NCBI RefSeq assembly: GCF_025685395.1
Contig: NZ_JAGSYA010000003.1
Location: forward strand, 248,001-312,000
DNA from: Terriglobus tenax
Lineage (GTDB): Bacteria; Acidobacteriota; Terriglobia; Terriglobales; Acidobacteriaceae
DNA length: 64,000 nt
Direction: 5' to 3'
The notes under the pieces are model-generated. The model worked only from the letters and a program-made list of their open reading frames with translations, did no database searches and was not told the DNA's origin. Numbering within the stretch: position 1 is the stretch's first letter; each line of letters opens with the position of its first letter. A program made the translations under genes and the position numbers. Below, piece by piece: positions 50,871 through 59,288 of the stretch.

Positions 50871-52634
50871 GTTGTCGAGCTGCAGCCAGAGCTTGGTTCC
50901 GGGGGCACAACTGCCTCCCACTTCAATTTGGGTCACGTCGTTTCCTGTCCACTCTTTCGGATGACGGCGGCCTTGCGGCTGGAGCGATGTGAAAGGAATC
51001 TCGACGGTTTTCCATGTGAAGGAAACCGTCAGCGGAGCCGTCCAGGCGCCCGTGACGCCGTTGATGGTAAGCCTGTCTGTGCACGCATTGCCACGGATAT
51101 CCAGGCGCACCCCATGGAACGCACGTACATCCGCCGGTTGTACAGAGCCACGCGTGAGCGGAACCGCCACACCGGCATAGGGATCTTTCTTCGTCGCCAT
51201 GCGGGCAGAGATCAGCAGGGCGTGGCCGCCCTCCTCGCGTGGCACCACTTCGCTGATTTCAACGGTGCGGTCCAGGCCGCCATCGGGCGTGTCCACGCGC
51301 AAGGTATCAAGAGAAGAGCGTCCGTCGGCGCGCTCGAAGTCATCGACCTGCGCGGCGATGGCGACCGAGGGCATAGTGGTGGCGCTGTTGGTTGCAGGGA
51401 ACTGCGGCGCCTGCATGCCCCATACCGGTTTGCCGTCGATCATCGTCATGGCCAGCGTGTGGATATCCGCGATGTTCTCCCAGGGCCTGCCTTCGAACAG
51501 GTCAAGGTCCGCGCGTTTGCCCACGGCGATGGTGCCGCGGTCGTCGTCCTGCCCGATGACACGCGCGCTTTCCAGCGTGGCCGCGGTCAGGGCCTGCGAG
51601 GGGGTAAGTCCGGACTGGACCAGCAGTTCCAGCTCATGCAGGGTGGAGCTGCCATGCGGCGTCATCGGCATCCCGGCGTCGGTGCCAACGGCAATGCGCA
51701 CGCCTGCGTCGTAGAGCATCTTCACGTTCTTCTCGGCGTTGGCAAACTTATTCAGCCGCTGCGCGTCCTTCGGGTCGGACGGATTCATGGGATGCTTCGG
51801 ATCTTTGTTCGGGTCATAGACAGCCAGTGTTGGAATCTCCGCCATGCCGGACTTCTTAATCGCGGCCACTTCTTCTGAGGTCAACAGGCGGTCCTGCATA
51901 CCGTGCGCCAGCGAGTCCACACCGGAGCGTGCGGCCAGCACGCCACGGTCGACTGTCACCGTATGTGTCACTACCTTCCAGTGCTGCTGATGCGCGGCCT
52001 CCGTCAGTGCGGAGAGAGTCCAGCCATCCATGCTGGTGTTGTCAGGCGAAGCTCCATAGCGCCAGCCATCGGTAAAGGCCTTGATGAGGTCGGGCTTGTA
52101 GCGGACAAGGTCTTCAATGGCCGCGCGTGCCAGTTCCGGTGTATTCACCCAGCGCGTTGTTGCCTGGTCAGCCCAGTCGGCTCCGTGGCCGCCGGGTGTG
52201 GAAATGCGGGCCGCGAAGTTCACATGAGGTGTAGCCAATGTGCCGAGCCACGTGCGGAGAGGTGCGAAGGCCTCCGGCGCTTCATTGAAGTCATTGACTG
52301 TTGTCACTCCGGACTTCACATACTCGGTCGCGATCTGTGGCACGGTAGCCGGCTCGCCGCCGGGTGTCCAGTGCGTATGCAGGTCATAAAGCCCCGGCGT
52401 TAGCGCTTTTCCGTGAGCATCGATGATCGTTGCCCCGGCGGGCGGCTTTACCGTTTCACCGACGGCAACAATACGGCCGTTCTGAATGAGCACCGTTTCC
52501 ACCTTCGGCGCGGCACCCGTGCCATCGAAGACCATCGCGCCGGTGATGGCCGTGGTCTGCGGGGAAGGGGAAGGTGCAGACACTGCTCCAAGCGCGCCGA
52601 TCGCGGCAAGCGCAACAAAAAATTGCTTTGTCAT
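50856..52634 (-). CDS. Exported amidohydrolase-superfamily protein
   Basis: The 592-residue protein starts with a signal peptide (Q-F-F-V-A-L-A-A-I-G-A-L-G-A-V-S-A). The amidohydrolase core runs over about residues 25-400: metal ligands in D-L-H-T-H, V-T-H-T-V, S-L-A-H-G and G-T-D-A-G are visible. A roughly 170-residue C-terminal domain resembles a jelly-roll carbohydrate-binding or CIA30-like fold. The substrate is unknown. The gene converges with the GT-C gene and overlaps its end by 15 bases. Confidence 0.85.
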   Translation of the reverse strand: MTKQFFVALAAIGALGAVSAPSPSPQTTAITGAMVFDGTGAAPKVETVLIQNGRIVAVGETVKPPAGATIIDAHGKALTPGLYDLHTHWTPGGEPATVPQIATEYVKSGVTTVNDFNEAPEAFAPLRTWLGTLATPHVNFAARISTPGGHGADWADQATTRWVNTPELARAAIEDLVRYKPDLIKAFTDGWRYGASPDNTSMDGWTLSALTEAAHQQHWKVVTHTVTVDRGVLAARSGVDSLAHGMQDRLLTSEEVAAIKKSGMAEIPTLAVYDPNKDPKHPMNPSDPKDAQRLNKFANAEKNVKMLYDAGVRIAVGTDAGMPMTPHGSSTLHELELLVQSGLTPSQALTAATLESARVIGQDDDRGTIAVGKRADLDLFEGRPWENIADIHTLAMTMIDGKPVWGMQAPQFPATNSATTMPSVAIAAQVDDFERADGRSSLDTLRVDTPDGGLDRTVEISEVVPREEGGHALLISARMATKKDPYAGVAVPLTRGSVQPADVRAFHGVRLDIRGNACTDRLTINGVTGAWTAPLTVSFTWKTVEIPFTSLQPQGRRHPKEWTGNDVTQIEVGGSCAPGTKLWLQLDNLTLY

Positions 52635-53171
52635 GTGAGGAGAGACTCCGTGTGCCGATCGTATCACCGCATTCGGATGCGCCAGAACGGATGGGAAGAA
52701 TTGGCGTGCATTGCAGCAACAGCGAAATCAGGGATCCCCGCTTCAATCAAGGAAATGAATGACCTTATTTAGAAAACAGTAAGTAGCCGGCCTACCTATC
52801 TATAAGAGGCTTTTCTGCTTTACAGCATTTTTTACCTAACCTATGATCCATTCACCGGACAACAGGATTTTTCCTATGCGGGCCTTTTACCGCATCTCGC
52901 CATCGTGTACTTGCTGGGGCTGTATCCAGTGGTATGAATGTCAACTCACCTGAATTCTTCTCTGGCAGAAGTGCTTACTTCCATAAGTTCGTAAAACATA
53001 CAGAAGCTTTTTGTAAGCACCGCAGGTTCGTAGTGAACGTCTACCTCTTTCTGTTGCCCGTCATGTGATGTTGCAGTCCAGGGATACCGCGCTGGCCGCC
53101 CGTTCTAACGGTGTGGCCTGAACCATCCCGCACGCCTTTCTTTGCCCACAATCAGTTTTTCTGGAGGAAGC
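52635..53171 (+). promoter_or_regulatory. 537-base AT-rich upstream region of a receptor gene
   Basis: This stretch between the amidohydrolase and the receptor is AT-richer than the genes, especially 52760-53020. It contains several short dyads, for example CCGCAT-type words around 52880-52900, and a GGAGGA ribosome-binding site just before 53172. A 44-codon ORF at 52934-53068 has no ribosome-binding site and is not called. I see no repeat of the families noted elsewhere. Confidence 0.4.
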
Positions 53172-56100
53172 ATGTTGTCGCTTTTCAGGCGTATCAGTGT
53201 ATCCACCCTTCTCCTGTGTCTTCTTATGCTGTATGGACCTGCCCCGAGTGCCGAAGGACAGGCCATTACCGGCACCCTCGAGGGAACCGTTACGGATGTA
53301 CAGGGCGCGGCTCTCAAAGGCGCAAAGGTAACGATCCGCAACACCGGCACCGGAATTACCTATCAACTGGTCACCGATGAGGGTGGCCGCTATCACCAGG
53401 CAGAGCTTTCGCCGGGCGTGTATGACGTTACCGCGGCTGCGGAAAACTTCAGCACCGTAAACCTGACGAGCCTGAAGCTGGATATTGCGCAGGTGCGCCG
53501 CAGCGACATCAGCATGCCGGTCGGCGGTGCATCCGACTCGGTCAGCGTCGAAGCAGAGGCCTTGACCACCGAGACGGAGACATCGTCCAACGGACAGGTT
53601 ATCGACAACAAGAAGGTCGTCGAGCTGCCACTGGCGAACCGCCAGTTCTACGCACTCGCGCAGCTTGCTCCGGGTGTACTTCCTCCGGCGCAGAACTCAA
53701 GCCTCGGCTTTCGCGGAGGCTTCAACGTCAACGGTGCTCCGGAGACCAACAACCAGTTCCTGGTCAATGGCACCTTCAACAATGACATGGGTACCAACCA
53801 GCCTTCGTTCCGTCCTTCGGTAGAAACCATTGCGGAGTTCAAGGTGCTCTCCGGTGTCTACTCGGCGGAGTACGGACGCTTCTCCGGCGGCCAGATCGTG
53901 ATGGTCACCAAGCAGGGAACCAACCGCTTTCATGGTTCTGCGTATGAGTTCATCCGGAACGGCGCCATCGAAGCCAAAGCCTGGGGAGACACCAGCACCA
54001 AGCCGCCTGCGTTCAAGCAGAATACCTTTGGCGCAACCATCGGCGGTCCGGTCATTCGCGACAAGGCGTTCTTCTTCTTTGGATACGAGGGGCAGCGCAT
54101 CCGGCAGCAGTTCGCCTTGAAGTCAACGGTGCCAACCTCGTGGGCGCAGAACGGCTGCCTGCCAACCGGCACACAGCTCTATAACCCTTACACGGGAACT
54201 GCTCTGACCATGTCGACGACCGGCGCCTGCGCCGGTGTCCCCGGCGGCGGCTATGACATTACCAGGATGACGGATGGCAGCGGTGTTGTTCTGTGGAACA
54301 CACAGGCGGCAACGCTGGGCCGCCTGATGGCGAAACTTTCGTATCCGCTTCCAAACACCAACCAGCCTGTAACCAACGCTGGTGTTCCGGGCAACGACTA
54401 TCTGTACACCCCGGTGCGCCGCGAAACGATGGATGAGTACAACGTTCGTGGCGATTACAAGTACTCCGAGAAAGATGCTTTCTATGGCACGTGGAACTAC
54501 TTCCACGATCCTTCCTACGAGCCCTATAACAGCCTTTGCAGTTCACGCACGCTGCCGAATTTCGGTTGCTTTACGGACCAGATGTCGACACTGGCGAACG
54601 TTGGATACATTCGCACCATTCGCCCGACGGTGCTGAACGATGTGCGCCTCGGCTTCAGCCGCCTGGTGCAGCCGCGTATCCAGGAGGACAACACAACGAT
54701 CGGCAGCCAGTGGCCCGGCCTGAGCGGAGCCTTCCAGGGCACGGCACCGAACAACCTGGGTCTGCCTGCGATTACGTTGCAGAACTACACCTCCACCGGT
54801 GGACAAACCAACCTGCCGCAGAACCGCTGGACAAACCACTGGCAGTTCAGTGACACCCTTACCTGGAGTCACAGGGCGCACACCTTCAAGTTCGGATATG
54901 ACATGACTGACGTGAAGTCAACCGAGTACGAGATCACCACGGGCCGTGGTTCCATCTCTTTCAGCGCCAGCACTCTGAACACTATCAACGGCAGCAATCA
55001 CAAAGGCACCACCAACAACGCCTTCGGAGACATGCTGCTTGGCATTCCGTCTTCCACCAGCGCGACAGACACCGCGCCCATCACCTACAACCGTTTCCAC
55101 TCGTTTGATTTCTTCGCCATGGACGATTGGAAGATCACACCCTATCTCACGCTGAACCTTGGTCTGCGCTATGAGCTGAATACGCCTGTCAGCGAGAAGT
55201 ACGGGCAGATTTCCAGCTTCAGCCCCGTCACGCAGACCTTCCAGGTGGCAGCGTGGAACGGCACAAAGACGGTGTACCAGACGGACCGGAACAACTTTGC
55301 GCCGCGTCTTGGCTTTGCATGGCAGCCGTTCAAGAATGACAAGACGGTGGTGAAGTCCGGCTTCGGCGTCTTCTACCAGGAGCCGATTCTGTATAACGAG
55401 TTCCTCAGCTACAGCCTGCAGTATCCCATCCGCTATCCCAAGACGTTTACACCGGCGGCGATCAGTTCTTCGACCGCTTCGGCCAACTCCAACTACACGC
55501 TGGATGCGCCGTTCGGAACGGCAAGCAACCTGCCAACTCCGGGTACGCCCTACTGCCCGGCGACTCCGGTGTCAGGATGCACCAACCTGATCTCCATCGT
55601 CAGTGGAACGTCGGTGGATCCTCACTATGCCACGCCGTACTGGGACGAGTGGTCGCTCGGAGTTCAGCGCCAGGTCTCCAAGAGCGCCGTTGCCGAAGTA
55701 CTTTATTACGGCTCAAAAGGTACTCGTTTGAATGGCAACAGCGTCCTGAATTACAACTCGCGCGGCGCTGAAAGTGCGGCCACGGCAACCACGCAGGCGC
55801 ATCGTGTGTATCCGCAGTGGGGGGCGATCAGCAACCATAAAACCGGTTTCAACTCTGAGTTCAATTCGCTGCAGGGAAGAATCCAGCAAAGCACCAAGGG
55901 AGGCATCACGCTGTTGCTGTCCTATACCTATGGCAAGTCGCTGGACGGACTGGCCAGTGCTCAGAATCCCAATCCTGCGTATGTCGCCAATGGAAAGCCC
56001 GGAAGCCAGTCGGGCGACAAGGAGCTTTCTGCCTTCGATGTGCGCCATCGTATTGCCTTCAGCCCGGTGGTCGCGTTGCCGTTTGGCCGCGGACACAGCT

Positions 56101-56612
56101 TGTTGAACTCGGGGCTTGGTTCGGCAATCGCCGGTGGATGGCAGGTCTCGGGCATCTGGCAGTGGATGACAGGCCGCCCCATCAGCATCACCGATGGCAG
56201 CGTTTCCAGCGGCAGCTACGGCGGTGGCGATCGTCCGAACCTGGTGGCCGATATCAACGCAGGCACCGACACAACCACCGGCGCAAAAACACGCACCGCG
56301 GCCGAGTGGTTCAACATCCACGCGATTGGCACACGCGCTGCCGGCACCTTTGGGAATGCCGCGCCGAATCCGATCACCGGCCCCGGCTTCAACCAGATTG
56401 ACCTTACCGTGGCGCGCACCTTTGCCATTCGTGAATATGCGAAGATGCAGTTCCGTGTGGAGGGCTTCAACATCGCCAACCATCCGAACTTCATGTCGCC
56501 GTCGGCTGCCTATACCGGGACCTCGCAGTTGAATGCGGGCAGCGGCTTCGGCGCGATTACTGCAGCGAACGGCATGCGGGAGATTCAGGGCAGTATCCGC
56601 ATCACCTACTAA
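53172..56612 (+). CDS. TonB-dependent receptor, Oar-like
   Basis: The 1146-residue outer-membrane protein has a signal peptide (residues 1-30), a Cna-B-like regulatory domain (I-T-G-T-L-E-G-T-V-T-D-V-Q-G-A-A-L-K-G-A) and a plug domain. The plug carries E-L-P-L-A-N-R-Q-F-Y-A-L-A-Q and Y-S-A-E-Y-G-R-F-S-G-G-Q, and a long barrel ends in R-I-T-Y. The layout is that of acidobacterial Oar-type receptors. The ATG at 53172 has a clear GGAGGA site. The substrate is unknown; no SusD-like partner is present. A hairpin terminator follows, then a small four-Cys gene. Confidence 0.92.
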   Translation: MLSLFRRISVSTLLLCLLMLYGPAPSAEGQAITGTLEGTVTDVQGAALKGAKVTIRNTGTGITYQLVTDEGGRYHQAELSPGVYDVTAAAENFSTVNLTSLKLDIAQVRRSDISMPVGGASDSVSVEAEALTTETETSSNGQVIDNKKVVELPLANRQFYALAQLAPGVLPPAQNSSLGFRGGFNVNGAPETNNQFLVNGTFNNDMGTNQPSFRPSVETIAEFKVLSGVYSAEYGRFSGGQIVMVTKQGTNRFHGSAYEFIRNGAIEAKAWGDTSTKPPAFKQNTFGATIGGPVIRDKAFFFFGYEGQRIRQQFALKSTVPTSWAQNGCLPTGTQLYNPYTGTALTMSTTGACAGVPGGGYDITRMTDGSGVVLWNTQAATLGRLMAKLSYPLPNTNQPVTNAGVPGNDYLYTPVRRETMDEYNVRGDYKYSEKDAFYGTWNYFHDPSYEPYNSLCSSRTLPNFGCFTDQMSTLANVGYIRTIRPTVLNDVRLGFSRLVQPRIQEDNTTIGSQWPGLSGAFQGTAPNNLGLPAITLQNYTSTGGQTNLPQNRWTNHWQFSDTLTWSHRAHTFKFGYDMTDVKSTEYEITTGRGSISFSASTLNTINGSNHKGTTNNAFGDMLLGIPSSTSATDTAPITYNRFHSFDFFAMDDWKITPYLTLNLGLRYELNTPVSEKYGQISSFSPVTQTFQVAAWNGTKTVYQTDRNNFAPRLGFAWQPFKNDKTVVKSGFGVFYQEPILYNEFLSYSLQYPIRYPKTFTPAAISSSTASANSNYTLDAPFGTASNLPTPGTPYCPATPVSGCTNLISIVSGTSVDPHYATPYWDEWSLGVQRQVSKSAVAEVLYYGSKGTRLNGNSVLNYNSRGAESAATATTQAHRVYPQWGAISNHKTGFNSEFNSLQGRIQQSTKGGITLLLSYTYGKSLDGLASAQNPNPAYVANGKPGSQSGDKELSAFDVRHRIAFSPVVALPFGRGHSLLNSGLGSAIAGGWQVSGIWQWMTGRPISITDGSVSSGSYGGGDRPNLVADINAGTDTTTGAKTRTAAEWFNIHAIGTRAAGTFGNAAPNPITGPGFNQIDLTVARTFAIREYAKMQFRVEGFNIANHPNFMSPSAAYTGTSQLNAGSGFGAITAANGMREIQGSIRITY

Positions 56613-56618
56613 CCAGCG

Positions 56619-56650
56619 GGTGGCCGGGGCATACACCGCGGCCACCTCTT
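56619..56650 (+). terminator. Hairpin after the receptor gene
   Basis: GGTGGCC (56619-56625) and GGCCACC (56640-56646) pair and are followed by TCTTT, a few bases after the receptor stop codon. Confidence 0.65.
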
Positions 56651-56810
56651 TCAGCCACGGCCTGACTTTATTTAAGAGATTCCCCGCAGAGGAGAAACAT
56701 ATCGATATCTAGAACTGATGGATCAGGCGCAGGAGACGCTGCTGGCCTCTGGCATGGCACGCAGCGTTATTCATTCCCAATATCCGCTCAAAAAACGAGG
56801 ACCTACAATC

Positions 56811-57059
56811 GTGACGATATTGCATGCGAACCGCACCCGCCCGAGAACTCATCCGGAGAGGGTGCATCAGTTTCTTAAGACACATCTGGCGAAGGAATAC
56901 TGTGACGACTGCATTGGCGAGAACGCCGGTGTCAGCCGTCACGAAGTGAATGCCATAGCCTCGACCCTGGCGTTGTTTCCGGCGGAGTTCCTGCGGCTGC
57001 AGAACTATTGCTCGCGATGCAAATCCCGCAAAAAGCTGGTGACGAAGTGCCTGGGATGA
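56811..57059 (+). CDS. Small four-cysteine protein, function unknown
   Basis: The product is about 82 residues from a GTG that has GAGGA nine bases upstream; an ATG at 56718 would add 31 residues without a better site. Y-C-D-D-C near residue 30 and Y-C-S-R-C about 40 residues later look like paired zinc-ribbon knuckles. Between them lies a short helical segment (V-S-R-H-E-V-N-A-I-A-S-T). The basic C-terminus ends K-C-L-G. I do not recognise a named family. A nucleic-acid or metal-binding role is possible. Confidence 0.6.
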   Translation: MTILHANRTRPRTHPERVHQFLKTHLAKEYCDDCIGENAGVSRHEVNAIASTLALFPAEFLRLQNYCSRCKSRKKLVTKCLG

Positions 57060-57090
57060 TCGCAGTGCCGCAACCGGTAACGATTTCGCG

Positions 57091-57120
57091 GGAGTGAAGG
57101 GGCTTTTGCTTCGTCACTCC
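57091..57120 (+). terminator. Hairpin after the four-Cys gene
   Basis: GGAGTGA (57091-57097) and TCACTCC (57114-57120) form a 7-bp stem, with a further GAAG/CTTC pairing inside. It lies 31 bases after the stop. No T-run follows. Confidence 0.5.
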
Positions 57121-57223
57121 TGATCGTCAGCATGGAACCGCCCTCCCCAGCCGGAGGAGCTAACCTGTTCAGCGCCTGCGCGATCTGCGGCGTCCGTCCC
57201 TCCTGCGTGGATGGGCCAGCCGC

Positions 57224-57252
57224 TTGCCAGAGCCTGCGCTCGGGAATAGGCT
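57224..57252 (+). promoter_or_regulatory. Candidate promoter of the cysK-cysE operon
   Basis: TTGCCA (57224-57229, five of six -35 bases), a 17-base spacer and TAGGCT (57247-57252) lie in the 374-base gap before cysK. The ATG of a five-codon ORF follows six bases after the -10, matching the layout upstream of the YeiH operon. Confidence 0.45.
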
Positions 57253-57258
57253 GTTGGT

Positions 57259-57276
57259 ATGCGTCGATGTTGCTAA
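57259..57276 (+). CDS. Candidate leaderless Cys-Cys mini-ORF upstream of cysK
   Basis: The five-codon ORF reads M-R-R-C-C-stop, with tandem cysteine codons TGT TGC just before the stop. It has no Shine-Dalgarno site but lies six bases after a -10-like box, so it would be leaderless. It could stall or terminate ribosomes according to Cys-tRNA supply and so control cysK, which starts 157 bases later. No T-tract terminator is seen downstream, so the mechanism would differ from that of the YeiH leader. Such a short ORF could be chance. Confidence 0.4.
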   Translation: MRRCC

Positions 57277-57433
57277 TACCGTCCGGGTGTTTGCTCCGAC
57301 GCTGACGTGTGCCTCACATCTGCACACCAGCATCCCTTCTTCCGGCTGGATCGCTATCGCATCCTGCCTCTTATCCCCAACGACATTCGTTCAGTTGCCC
57401 CGGGACGACTTCCGTACCCGCAAAGGAGAAAAG

Positions 57434-58408
57434 ATGGCGCGCATCGCCGCTAACATTACCGAACTGATTGGCCACACCCCCCTGGTGCGGCTCAACCGTC
57501 TCTCTGCCGGACTGCCGGCCACCGTCGTGGTGAAGCTTGAGAGCCAGAACCCCCTTGCCAGCGTGAAGGATCGCCTCGGCATCGCGCTGATTGAAGACGC
57601 CGAGAAGTCCGGCCGCATCAAGCCCGGCGAAACCGTTTTGATTGAGCCCACCAGCGGCAACACCGGTATTGCCCTGGCCTTCATCGCCGCCGTCAAGGGC
57701 TACAAACTCATTCTCACCATGCCGGAGACGATGAGCGTGGAGCGTCGTGTCCTGGTCAAGGCCTTTGGCGCGGAGATCGTTCTTACCCCCGGCCCCAATG
57801 GCATGAAGGGTGCCATCGCCAAGGCCAATGAGATTCTGGCAAAGACGCCCAACGGCGTCATTCTGCAGCAATTCGACAACCCGTCGAACCCGGCCATTCA
57901 CTACGCCACCACCGGCCCTGAAATCTGGGAAGACACCGACGGCAAGGCCGATATCCTGATCAGTGGCGTCGGCACCGGCGGAACCCTGACAGGTATCGCC
58001 AAGTACATCAAGGAGCGCAAGCCGGAGTTCAAGGCCATTGCGGTGGAACCGGCGGACAGCCCGGTACTGTCCGGCGGTAAGCCTGGCCCGCATAAGATTC
58101 AGGGCATCGGCGCCGGCTTTGTTCCTTCGGTTCTTGATACGCACCTGATCGATGAGGTTGTGCAGATCTCAAACGACGAGGCCGTTGAAACCGCCCGCCG
58201 CCTGCCAAAGGAAGAAGGTCTCTTCGTCGGTATCAGCTCTGGAGCTGCTGTTGCGGCCGCTCTCAAGGTGGCAGCCCGCCCGGAGAATGCCGGTAAGCTG
58301 ATCGTCGCCATCCTTCCCAGCTTCGGCGAGCGTTACCTCTCCACCGTGCTGTTTGAGTCGCTGCGTCAGGAAGCCCTGGCGCTGCCCACCGAAACCGTCA
58401 CGCTGTAA
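57434..58408 (+). CDS. cysK: Cysteine synthase A (O-acetylserine sulfhydrylase)
   Basis: This PLP enzyme makes cysteine from O-acetylserine and sulfide. The 324-residue chain has the family order: [16 protein letters not shown], the PLP lysine in L-A-S-V-K-D-R-L-G, the substrate loop T-S-G-N-T-G-I, and [10 protein letters not shown] for phosphate binding. The ATG has an AAAGGAG site. It sits 59 bases before cysE, which makes its substrate, so the two form one operon. The region upstream may sense cysteine. Confidence 0.95.
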   Translation: MARIAANITELIGHTPLVRLNRLSAGLPATVVVKLESQNPLASVKDRLGIALIEDAEKSGRIKPGETVLIEPTSGNTGIALAFIAAVKGYKLILTMPETMSVERRVLVKAFGAEIVLTPGPNGMKGAIAKANEILAKTPNGVILQQFDNPSNPAIHYATTGPEIWEDTDGKADILISGVGTGGTLTGIAKYIKERKPEFKAIAVEPADSPVLSGGKPGPHKIQGIGAGFVPSVLDTHLIDEVVQISNDEAVETARRLPKEEGLFVGISSGAAVAAALKVAARPENAGKLIVAILPSFGERYLSTVLFESLRQEALALPTETVTL

Positions 58409-58414
58409 TAAGCC

Positions 58415-58467
58415 AGCTCCCGGGAGTCCGCAGGCAAAGCCCCTTCTGCAGCGGACTTCCGGGAGCT
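58415..58467 (+). promoter_or_regulatory. 17-bp hairpin that buries the cysE ribosome-binding site
   Basis: AGCTCCCGGGAGTCCGC (58415-58431) and GCGGACTTCCGGGAGCT (58451-58467) pair along all 17 positions (one G-U). The right arm contains the GGGAG Shine-Dalgarno site and ends directly at the cysE ATG. cysE translation would need ribosomes arriving from cysK, or a factor, to open the stem. Confidence 0.65.
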
Positions 58468-59217
58468 ATGAGCGAAGAACCTTCACCCATGTTCGACCAT
58501 ATCCGTGAAGACATTGCTTCTGTCCTTGAACGCGACCCCGCCGCGCGCTCAGGGCTTGAAGTGCTGCTCTGCTATCCCGGCCTCTGGGCCGTCTGGCTCC
58601 ACCGCATGGCCAACCGTCTGTGGCACGCGCATCTGCGTCTGCCTGCGCGCGTTCTATCGCAGGTGGCCCGCTTTCTCACGGGTGTGGAGATCCATCCTGC
58701 CGCGACGCTTGGCCGCCGCCTCTTCATCGACCATGCCACCGGCGTCGTCATCGGGGAAACGGCAATCGTGGGCAATGATGTAACGCTCTACCAGGGCGTA
58801 ACACTTGGTGGCACCGGCAAAGGACACGGCAAGCGTCACCCCACGCTGTGTGACCGCGTTTTCGTTGGTAACAATGCGAATGTTCTCGGCAACATCACCA
58901 TTGGCCAGAATTCGCGTGTGGGAGCGGGCTCGGTTGTTCTCAGCGATGTTCCGCCTAATTCCACGGTGGTTGGCGTGCCCGCACACATCGTCTATCTTGC
59001 CGGTCAGCGTGTTCTCATCACCGACCCGCACGATATCAAGGATCCTCTTTCGGACGCGCTGATTGCGCTTGCAGACCGCGTTAAGGGGCTTGAGCAGCAG
59101 CTTGGCGGACAGCGCGCGGAAGCGACTCCCTTTGCCGCCGAAGAAGCCGAGCGTTCCGCGTATCGCGAGGAGCTCGACCGCCTGCGCGACTACGTTTCCA
59201 TGGGCGAAGGCATCTGA
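58468..59217 (+). CDS. cysE: Serine O-acetyltransferase
   Basis: The enzyme acetylates serine with acetyl-CoA to O-acetylserine, the carbon skeleton for CysK. The 249-residue protein has the N-terminal helical SATase domain (F-D-H-I-R-E-D-I-A-S-V-L-E-R-D-P-A-A-R) and a left-handed beta-helix of hexapeptide repeats. The helix carries the catalytic G-A-T-L-G...D-H-A-T-G-V-V-I-G-E-T segment and G-G-T-G-K-G-H-G-K-R-H-P. The EpsC-like short N-terminus and long charged C-terminal helix differ from E. coli CysE, so cysteine feedback may differ. Its start lies at the foot of a hairpin. Confidence 0.95.
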   Translation: MSEEPSPMFDHIREDIASVLERDPAARSGLEVLLCYPGLWAVWLHRMANRLWHAHLRLPARVLSQVARFLTGVEIHPAATLGRRLFIDHATGVVIGETAIVGNDVTLYQGVTLGGTGKGHGKRHPTLCDRVFVGNNANVLGNITIGQNSRVGAGSVVLSDVPPNSTVVGVPAHIVYLAGQRVLITDPHDIKDPLSDALIALADRVKGLEQQLGGQRAEATPFAAEEAERSAYREELDRLRDYVSMGEGI

Positions 59218-59234
59218 GACGGCTTGAACGTCTT

Positions 59235-59273
59235 AACGACGAAAGCTCCGCATAGCGCGGAGCTTTCGTCGTT
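59235..59273. terminator. Bidirectional terminator between cysE and the sulfatase gene
   Basis: AACGACGAAAGCTCCGC (59235-59251) and its exact inverse (59257-59273) form a 17-bp stem with a 5-base loop, flanked by TT on the right and AA on the left. It can stop both converging transcripts. Confidence 0.85.
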
Positions 59274-59288
59274 TAAGGCTTACCCCTT

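Noticed and set aside
52934-53068. A 44-codon ORF upstream of the second receptor
   Set aside because: No Shine-Dalgarno site, no recognisable composition, and it lies in an AT-rich promoter region.
57132-57305. A 57-codon ORF with six cysteines upstream of cysK
   Set aside because: It has no ribosome site or promoter-linked start, its cysteines are scattered, and it overlaps the better-placed M-R-R-C-C mini-ORF in another frame.
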